Positions 48,583 through 59,200 of a stretch of DNA of 64,000 bases are shown in pieces. Positions within the stretch are counted from its first letter, which is position 1; each line of letters starts with the position of its first letter. The translations under genes and the position numbers were made by a program. The notes below the pieces were generated by a model. That model worked only from the letters and a program-made list of their open reading frames with translations, was not told the origin of the DNA and made no database searches. The DNA is taken from assembly GCA_026874595.1 (NCBI GenBank), contig CM049308.1:74002624-74066623 (forward strand). Reading direction: 5' to 3'. The DNA is from Sipunculus nudus (lineage: Eukaryota; Annelida; Sipuncula; Golfingiida; Sipunculidae).

Positions 48583-51500
48583 GTAAGTACTGTCTGTCTG
48601 TTTATATCAGTAACTTTGTCTATGTGTCTGTCTATATGTTTGCCTGTCTGTTTGTGTACAAGTGGCTGTATATAATATGTTTATAAAACATTATAATATC
48701 ACTTCTTATAAGAATTCTAAACTAGAAAGAAGAAAATGCTGAAACATAATTTGAATTTATTTAGGAATCCTTTTTCATGCACTAAATTTTTTTAACAAAT
48801 ATATATGGTAGATAAAACCAACTCAGAAACACCAACTGTGGTATCCTGCCTCAGGCCACCTGTCCATATTTATATATAAAGTCGATAAGCTACACAATGC
48901 ATTTATATATATTATATCATTAAATAGTTTATATACGCATTACTTTTCCAGCCTAGTAAAACCACCGTGTCATAAAAACTTATACACATCGATATTTAAT
49001 ATTTTTATAACAAACTTTTATTCATAGAAAAAAAAGTTTTTTTATCTCCTAAAACTCTCAGAAGCAGGGCCTCCAAAGGAATGTCAATCAGCTGTAGGCT
49101 CAACTTCCTCTTAAAGAACAACTTTTTATATAAACATATAAACATAAATAATTTTATAATGAAGGCATGTACACACACGGATTTCAATAAGATGTTGTCG
49201 AGGGATGGGACTTTGGCTGGGCAAGTAGTATTTAAAGTTTGGGACAGGTCAATAAAATGTTAGATGCAAATCCAGGAAGGGGTGGCGGCGAATGTGTGTA
49301 TTCTTCGTGATTGTGTGATGGAATCTTTCCTTTGATCTCTCTTTTGTTTGGCAAGCGTCTTTTCAAATGGTTTAATCAATATATACAAGAAAAACAACTA
49401 CAGAAATATTTAACATAATTATTAATTCTCTATATAAGGTTGTGCCGTGAACGCGGTGTCTGCGAACGTTGAGCTCGCTATCTACATTGTGGATGATTTG
49501 GCCGAGGCTGTTTACAACAAGTGGGGCTGGACAGACGCTGCGGACAAAGAGGCCAGACTGAAGTCATTTTTTCTGGCGCAGTATGACACTGGGGTAAGTC
49601 CGTAAATTTTGTTTTACATGTGGCCTAGAAGTCGAGCGGAAAATACACGGCTCTCTCTACTGGCGAACCGGGCTCGATGCACGGTGTGGCTATGAAAGTG
49701 AGTGATAGTTGTCCGTCCTAGGTCAGTAGTTGTCTCCGGGATCTGCGGTTTCCTCCATCCCCTTTAGACGAATCAACGCCATCAACCGAGCAATGGAGAG
49801 TGCCTCGTAATAGATATTTTAACCAGTTGTACATTCCATGTAACATAAATGAAGTTTACTTTAACATGTGTAAAGATCATGTTATGTAAAAGTTGCTATA
49901 CTCATTTCTGGTTTAAAATTTTTTTCTTTTCAGGTTAACTTTAAGACTGTTTTGACTTTTAATTTTTCAGCACTTTGGCATATTAAATGTTTCATGAAAA
50001 TATACTACTTAAACTCAAGTTCATTTTTTTTTCTCATAATTGAAATGTTAGTTCTAATAATATGTGAATTACATAATAACCTGTGATTTCTATGAAGGGA
50101 ATGTCGATTTACTTATATATCTGTCATTAATAATTCTAGAGCCTTTCCCAACATCGAATAAATGAAAAAAGAAAAATCACTATGCAAGCCCTATTTTTTT
50201 TCTAGATAATTTCTGGATAAAAAGGTGGGGTGCAAAAATCTTTGACAATGTCAAGGATTTCCCAGGTCTATTTTTCCCGGCCTTAACCAATCATTAGCTT
50301 TTTTCGGATACTTTCTCACATAACCCAACATGAGCGAGAAAAATTCCGTTTTAACTCAGCATATTGGTAAATCCCTCCGCATGTTTGCTGAATTTCTGAC
50401 CGCATGAATAAAACATGGCTCGCACGGGTTACTCGACGCAACCAACTTGTAAATGATACAGGAAATAACTCGTTACCATAGAGACAAAGGTTCGGTTCGG
50501 GTTGTAATTTTACATATATTCTTTTGTGTTAATTCATCATTCCTAGCCTAATATTAAGATTATGGGCGATGTACCATAATATGAATGGACTATGGTGGAA
50601 GACCACTGCGATGCCTTCTTCGATATGGTTTGTATCACGACTCAAGTTAGCTTATCGGCCCAAAATAAATGCCTACTAAGTCGTATAGTCACGACTATAC
50701 CATTTTGTCCCCATTTGAAACGTAATGATATTTTCTAAGACACAAATAGTGTGACAAGTTTTGACCAACATTTTAAGAATTACACACACCAAATACAAAT
50801 ACACTTTTATTTTGAAACCTTTGGTGACTTTTGGTTACTTTGGCAAATTAACAAGGGTTACCAATTTAAGTTTGATATTACATATTTTTAGAAGCCTATA
50901 AGACTTGATTTCCAGGCAGATCTTTTTTTTTAATAATTTTTTTGTGGAGGTAACCGCTTCCATTTTTTAATGCTGACTTATCTAATTCTTAAACTAATTA
51001 TGTACATCTGCAGAATTTCCATTTCGGTTTGGGACCCGGCTTTCAGTCCTGCGCTCTACCCCTGAGCCACATAAGCCGGTTATTCCAGGCAGATCTTGAT
51101 AAAGTGAATTTATAATTTATAAAATTTATATTTTTTTATAGCATTTCTGAAATAGTTTGCAAGGTATGTTTAGTTCAGTCTACTTTTGCTTCTTGCCTTC
51201 ATTGCAGCTTGTATTCTTTGAAAATTGTCTGTGTATCTGTAGAAATTTTGCCAAATTTCAATGGCAACTCCTTGGTGGTGTAGACTTTAGGCCCCTGTCA
51301 CACATTCCCGGTTTTGGGTCCAGATTTGCCCCGGTTAATCCCGGTGCCCCTCTGCTACGGTTGACCATGGTTTTGACCCTAAAACCGGGATGAATTCTGT
51401 ACTGACGGTCCTTCTAAGTTTACAGTATGGTTCTCCGACGGCCTATTAACGGTTCCAGTAGGTTATAGTACGTTTATGTCGATTAACCGCGTTTAACTAA

Positions 51501-54500
51501 CCCCCTCCCCCCCCCCCCCCTATAGGGCGCCAATAGATCGCAAGTACGGTCATCCCGGCTCTGGCAGGGTGCCAGTGCGGCATGAGTAGGTTTAACTGCG
51601 GTTTACTAGGGTCCATGACGGTGCTTACCAGCGCTCGTACGGCTTACCCCCTATGAGAACTCACGCATTTGTCATTTCTATGCAGTTTCTACGTTTGAGC
51701 AGTTTAAAATACCCGGTACCTAATTAGATATTCACAATACTGTAAAGGAAAACCAGGAATGTAGCTCCAATGGATCAGTCCCAGGCAGTGAATCAGCCGT
51801 ACATGAGGTGTCCAAGCTCTACCTATAACTATATGAAACAAAGAGGAGAAATACTCTCAGTGCCTTAAAGACAAAAAAGCAAATATATTAAGGTAATGGA
51901 AAAAATAAACAAACTTCTAATCAAAATTTCCTCATCAGCAAAAAATGCCACATAAAAGCAATTGAAGGCCAAGGGACCAGGATATTCAGAAACCGGCTTT
52001 TAATATTTTAAATTTGAACCTTTACCAGCTGATATAGAGGTTGAATATATTGCTTATTTATATATTATATGAATATTATAAATGGATTATGAAAGTAAAT
52101 GTAGAAAATATATAATATAAATAATGATTACAGAAATATAACAGAGTGTAATCAAACTTGCACCAGAGCCAGTTATATGGTGCATAGAATTGATATGAAT
52201 GAGTGCCGAAATTCAGTTATCACTCATGGACAGTGGAGGGGGTTTCCATACTGTGACAGGAAGAACAATTTAATTTTTAGAATGGCACAAATCCATAATT
52301 ACAACTGCACATTTTCCGTTTAGAACTCTACAAATAGAGGTCAACTGCGCGTCGAAATATAATCTAGAAAAAAGAAACAAAGTGAAAAGGGGCCTCATGA
52401 CCTTATCAGCAAGGTTAATCAATAATACTGGTAAATCAGGAATTTAAGACTTGGTCTAACAGTAGCAGACCCTCCTGACATCCTACTGTAATCCTCCTGA
52501 GAAACGTCGTAAAAAGTAGCTAACCGTAGTTCACCCGGGACGTAACCTTAAGCCGGGTGCTCACTACCTGATTTTATCAAGCGACATTGTCGGGCAAATT
52601 TGTGGCAGATTCGGCTCGGTTTAGTCGGCTGATTTTGGTGTCACAAAAACTTGATTATCGCTGAAGAAATTGTCTCATCGTGGCGATCTGATACTGCACT
52701 TTCTAGGAAAAAAAACCCAAAAGGAAATATTTGTTCGCTTTGTGCCTTGTCCAAAGAAATATGCTGTGTCGGAAGAGTGACTTGTGGGTTAAACCTTGGC
52801 TTGAGTGAAGAGATAAACTAGGGGCATATAAACAATACACTCGTATACGAACCGAGACAGGAGGATGAACCGTCCTTCATCAAATAAATGGTTTTCTCCG
52901 CATACCTCAGGGTCAGTTATACCCCATTGTTTGCATATTTCCTCTCTTGCAGGGCCACACGAGTTTTTTACTAGCTGACCCAATTAGATATCTTTTACCA
53001 GATCAGCACGGCGCAGTCATCTTTGTTTACACGCTGAGCCAATAAGATTTCACCTTTCCCAGGGCAAACTGACTTTGTGTTGGATAGCTTGCCATACCTA
53101 AATAATCCTTTCATTTCTCACATCGTGTGAGTGGAAGGCCACGCGCTGTGTTCAGAGCGTAGGAAAAGGTCCGAAAGGTTTGGTCTTTAACCCTTAAAAC
53201 GATTGCGGCGGCTGATCTTCAGGATTTGGTAAACCAAACATACAGCATCAGGATACTACATTCAGAAGGGCTATTTCAGCAGACATGAACTCTCATTAAG
53301 AAAATGACATTCTACTTGCATGTTGTCTGATTTCTAGGATTTCCTGTTTTTAGAAATGATATGTATTCTTCTATCCTGTATAAACAGGCCAACACTTTAT
53401 TATCCTTTTTCATTTGACTGCTCCACAACAAACGTTAACAGCAGCAGATATTTTGCGTGATTAGGCTTTATTTTTATTATTAATTCCCGTAGACGTGAGA
53501 TGATCAGTTATATATCTTGCGACTCTCTGTTATCAGTCAGATTAAATATATTAAAACGAATTAAAGTACAGCATCGCTAACAATGCCGCTGAACCGTGAA
53601 AAAAAGTGTACCAGAGATCCGTTCATATGAACGCTTTACCTGTTGGGTTACCTTAAAAAATGAGGTGTTGCTGCGTGCGCTGGACCGGATATTGCATCAG
53701 TCAAAAGTTTTCGGTTATTCATTCATGTCTTCTCTCATTTCCTCCTACTTAGGGTTTTTTTTATTATACACTTTCTTTGCTGACACCTTTCTTTTTGCTG
53801 ACTTTAAGGAAGGCGGATCCAGAAATCCGAAAACGAGGGAGGGGGCGGGGCGCTAATATACACGTATGGGAACTATGAAAACTGTTTTATATACTTGTTT
53901 ATGTATATATATATTATAATTACTATTATCATCATTATTTTACTATACGTTATACATTTTAGTGTATTAAATATAGATTTTCAATAATAAACCATGGTTT
54001 CATTAAGGTTATTTACTGGTAAATGGGGAAGGTATGGGAGGGCGTATTCCCCTCTCATATTGGGAAATTTTTCGAATATGCAATGTAAAGAGGATATTTT
54101 GAGGCAATTTTCACCCAAAGAAAAAGGATTACCTGTACCTGAATAAACTGTTTCCTTATGTCTTTGCGTTATGTAGTCAAACTGTAGAGAGGTTCAATAT
54201 TTAATATTTATATTTTTTTCAAAATTAGGATATAAAATTTCAATAGTTTTCAACATATTAAAGTCAATGGCGCAAAGGCGCACTTGCCTTAATAAAATTG
54301 CAAAATTTTATCTTTAAATGTAATTCTCGGAGTGAATTAACTCATATGTTGAAGTCTTATGTTAAACTTTGCATTTTACTGGAGCACAGAACGCGGGTTC
54401 GAGTATTGGATTACCAGGGGAGCCGCGAGATTGTTCACGGTCGACCCCAATCATGACTTGGTTCTCTGCAGTTGTTCTGCAGCTGTTAATAAATATCCTC

Positions 54501-54632
54501 ATCTTCAACTAATGAATATGAAAGTAATAAACTGCATATAACTTAATAAATAAAATCTAATTGTTAATTAATAAAAAAACATGAAAAATGAAAATTTATC
54601 TGGATCCGCCATTTATAGGTAAGGCAATTTAA

Positions 54633-54673
<41 letters not shown>

Positions 54674-56144
54674 TAGTCTAAGTTCATATATATATATATA
54701 TATATATTAAATAGTCTAAGTAAAATTCCTAAAGGACGGCGAGTACTGGATGCAACCGGGAAGGGACGGTCATTGCCCCCTGCTGCCCCTACCTCCTCCC
54801 CCCCCCCCCCCCCAGGCTACGTCCCTTAGAAATTTATAATGGATGGATAGAGAGTACGGGCAGATATACAGTTGATTATTGCCATCCATCAGTTGTAAAA
54901 AATGAATTGTGGATTTTTTCAGGAAAATAAAGCTTGAGTTACTTGTTCAGAGTAGCTAGCTCGTCACACAATTGGAAGGATTGTTAGCAAACATAGATCT
55001 GTTCGTTCAGTCTTATGTTTACAGAAATGTTCGCACATTGTAATTATATGACTGGATACTCCTTTATATAATGATTAATAAATTGCAAGGCGTCTTTTAG
55101 GAAAAATGAAATTTGAATCTTTACCAAAATCGGTCTTTGATTATTTTAAAAATCCAGAAATATGTCATTATACAATATATAATACATATACACTAAATAA
55201 GGACTAATAGTGACCACGTACAGAACGTGAACTCTAACCATGCAAAAAGAAATTGGCCGCCTTTGTCGCAAACATTGGCTCACTACACGATTTCTCTAAT
55301 CGCCCGATAAAATCGGCCGATTTTCTTTGACAGTGCCAGACTCTTGGTGACTATAGCCCAAAAGTCTTTAGATCCTTGTTGACCCGTTTAGTCAGCGAAA
55401 TTGTCAACGTAATCCATGTTGAGTACACCAATCAGAAGCAATTCGAATTTGTCTGAAGACTTTTTATATAATCTTTATATTGCAGTTGAAGTCCGTGTAT
55501 GGTGACTCTTCTCTGACGGATCGCGGGATCAACATAAACGTTGCTATCGTAGAAATCAGGATCGTGGCTGACAAAGACATCGTAAGTTAACTCCCGCCAA
55601 CAAGTTTATGAAGGCCAAGGATAAAATATGATATATTTTTACTATACATTATCCCTCAGTAAAATTGGGGAACCGAAATGTACAAATCCTTCATCCTATG
55701 AACGTATGAAGCCTTGCTATTGTCGTATACTTTTCGATTCTTAATGTCTTACAATAGCACTAATAACCAGAATAATTGCTATATATGGTTTCTTTCATTG
55801 CTATTACTACTATTAGATATTTTCGGGTTTTCATTTAAATATCATTATGATAAATGCAACATTATTGTAATCCAATCACTAAATTATATATAAAGGTATC
55901 ATTGCATAACATGCAATTACCTTCTTCATAGAATCGTGAAAGAATTCGGAAAAACCTTCTTCAATTTTTTTTTCAGTGCAGGAGAATGACTCTCTCAACA
56001 GCATTTACTCATACCGGAATAAGTTTAATTGTAACTGACTCAGACTTTTTTAACAGGAGAGTTTTTCGGCAATTTGGGACTTGTGCTCGTGGCAGAAGGA
56101 CCTCACAGGGGGCAGGGATGCCGCCATCTTCGTTGGTTTGTAAG

Positions 56145-56217
<73 letters not shown>

Positions 56218-59200
56218 GGTTAATATCTATATTTCAATGTATTTTTTATAACAAATAAATTATCAAATTTGATTTATAAAAAAGCGATGTTGAAGGTCAT
56301 CTGAAAGTTAAGTTTTTCTATGACTCGAGATCTGACCCTACAGTCCTTGACCCCCTTAAAAATCAAATTTTACGTCTACAAGCTGAAAAGTAAGACTACA
56401 ATTGTCCTTTTTAACATTTTAACAGAGATTACAGATTTGAGAGTTCTCAATAATTGAAAAATAAAGTAAAATATTTAATTTTCATATCATTTTTAGCGAA
56501 CCTGTGAGCTTATGCGATGGTGCGTAGTCGTCCGTCGTGCGTCGTGCGTCGTCTGTACGTTAACCATAGCTTTCTCAAAAACGGCAGGAGCTAACATCAC
56601 CAAATTTTTTACAAACAATCAGTCATCCAATAAACTATATCGGATTTTGTTTATTTTTTTTTCTAGCTGCATTTTCTTAGATTTTATAGGGAAAAAGCTA
56701 AAAAAGCTTTAAAAATCTTCTTCTCTGAAACTGTCCAGCCAAATTGTCCAATATTTCACAGAAATGATCCCTGGAACAATCTTTCTCAAGTTTGTTCGAA
56801 TGGTTCCAGTTCGGAGATTTTTGGCCGAGTAACAGGAGGTTGAACTGTTAACTGTGCATAAAAGCATATTAAAATTTAAATCTCAGAAACGGCTGGAGCT
56901 ATAATCACCAAATTTTATGCCAATGTTGGTCACATAGTTCATATCTGAAATTGAGGTATTGGTGGCGCCACCTGCATCGGCTTTTTTTGTTATGGGTCAT
57001 CAGTGCCTGTATCACACTGAGGGCTACAAAAAACTTCTTCTCTAAAACCATATGGCCAAAATGATTAATATCGCACAGAAATGATCCTAGGGTAGTGCTT
57101 TCTGAAGTTTGTTCAAATGGTCTCTTTTCAGTGACATTTGGCCAAGTTATGGGAAGCTGAATTTAGTCATATGCCATAACGGCCCATTTTAGCTCAGTGG
57201 CTACAAAGATCTTCTTCTCAAAAAACACTGGGCCAAATTCACACATTAATTATCCTCAGATGTTGATAATTCAAGTTTGTTCAAATGGTTTTGGTTCAGT
57301 GCTTTCTGGCTGAGTTACGGGAAGCTGAACTTAGCCAGTTTGCTGTATCTTCCTATATGAGTTATAAACCTGCGATACGTTTTTCGACTGATGCCACTGA
57401 AGCCAGTTTCTTAAATATTTTACAAGAATAATCCCTACAATAGTTCTTATAATAATTGTCATTAATGGTTCCACATGAATGAATTTTGGCTGAATTATGG
57501 AGATTGTTTTTTACCATATATGTTAGCTGTGTTATGCTGTTACATCTAGCCTGGCACCAGTTTATCAGCATCTATTACATCATGCCACTAGACATTTAGA
57601 TTTCAGGTTATCTTTGGTTAATATTGACAAGAAAGTTTTTTAAAAGCTTTAAAAAAGTTTAGATTAATGATTTGAGTTATTCATCATACCAGGCAATGTT
57701 ACAATCATGGATATTCAGCTCTCTGTGGCTATATAAAGAAAACTATACGTGGATTAAAAATTATTGGTATCCCTACAGAACTAAATTAAAGAAAATGCCA
57801 TCAATGAGAAAAATCTGTATTTTAATTTTGCATTCAGTATGCATCCGTAATAATTTTACATATATACCTGATTTTTTTTTATAAAAAGTCAGCTGAAAAG
57901 CATTTTGTATTGGGAAAATAAATTTCAAAGTGATTTCAAGTAGGGACCACTTTTGTGTACAGAAGTTTTGCGGATACTATGTTTTCAGTCTGACGCCGAC
58001 GCTGCCGCCATAGGTTATCGGAGAACTCCTCCATAACCACTGGGCAATTATTTTTTTTTAAATTTGGAATTATGATCAGTCACATGTGAACTGCTGCGCC
58101 CTCATTTTTGTTTGACCTCTGACCTTTCCTCTCTGCTCAGCGTCCATTTGTGCGTCTGTTTCCAAATAAACCCACATATCTCGGGACCCGTTGACCGATA
58201 AGGCTAAAGAGTTTGCACAGAGATGTAGCCCTTGGAAAGCTTTATAACATACACTAAAATGATGGCGCCACCTGCAACCATTTTTGCACAGCGTCCATCT
58301 GTTAATCTGCCTTGGGATAAAATCACTCATGTCTCAGCTGGGTTTGACTTATCCACCTGAAGTTTTGCAGGTTTATACATCCTTGACAGCTTTCATGATT
58401 TTATGACAGGTGGCGCCACCTACATCCAAATTTACGCTGCAGACATCCAAGCTCATATCTCAGGAAACTGATTTGGCAAAAATTTTCCATGTTTATAGAT
58501 CTCACATAGCTCTTGATCATACGCAAAACTGGTGGCGCCACCTGCAATCATATTTGCACAGCATCCGTCTGTTTGTTTGCCGTGGGATAAAATCACTCAT
58601 ATCTTGGCAGTGATTTGACATATCTGCCTAAAATTTTGCAGGTTTATACATCTTGGATAGCTTTCTGGATTTTGTGGCAGGTGGCACCACCTACATTTAT
58701 GTATACGCTGCAGATATTCAGGCTTATATCTCAGGACTGGTTTGACATATCCCCCTGAAATTTTGCATGTGTACAGATCTCACATAGCTCTTAATTATAC
58801 ACACAATTGGTGATGCCACCTGCCACCATTTTTGCACAGCGTCCGTTTAGTGTTTAGTACTTGCATTGTTCATATACATGCTACACATGTTCTTGAAAAG
58901 TAATGGTCCAGCATTGAAGCAGTATACCTGGTGTAATCGTGTTGCACAGGTTCGCATTAGGCCTGTAGGCCTTGTTTTAATTTTTTAATATCAAATTAAA
59001 CTGCCTTTATAAAAATTGGATTCGAATTCTAACTCAATAAACGGAATCGGACTCGAAAAAAGTGCTATTTACTCGAAATTCAAGCCCTCTACTTAGTCCC
59101 TACTGTCATTTTATTGGTGTATATTGAACCGTTCTATTTAAAATTAGGTATTTACTTTTATTTTTCAGGTGGGACGGTCCATTCCACAAACGCATTGGGT

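Larger units (their letters stand above)
49594..55485. other. Metalloprotease intron 2 content
   Basis: This intron of 5.9 kb carries a dispersed repeat (about 49655-49866), a SINE with target duplications (50910-51097), GC-rich repeat sequence (about 51290-51660), a GCTCACTAC-headed segment with a second copy near 55280, and a 799-bp inverted-repeat element (53812-54610). No extra exon was recognised. Confidence 0.6.
56140..59168. other. Metalloprotease intron 4 content
   Basis: Most of this 3-kb intron is repeat arrays: the (GA)n tract, a multi-unit array at about 56505-57510 and a second array at about 58080-58870. No extra exon was recognised. Confidence 0.6.

Noticed and set aside
51020-51082. 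tRNA gene on the minus strand
   Set aside because: An A box is present, but the B box and acceptor stem are degenerate and the segment is bounded by target duplications, so it is a SINE head.
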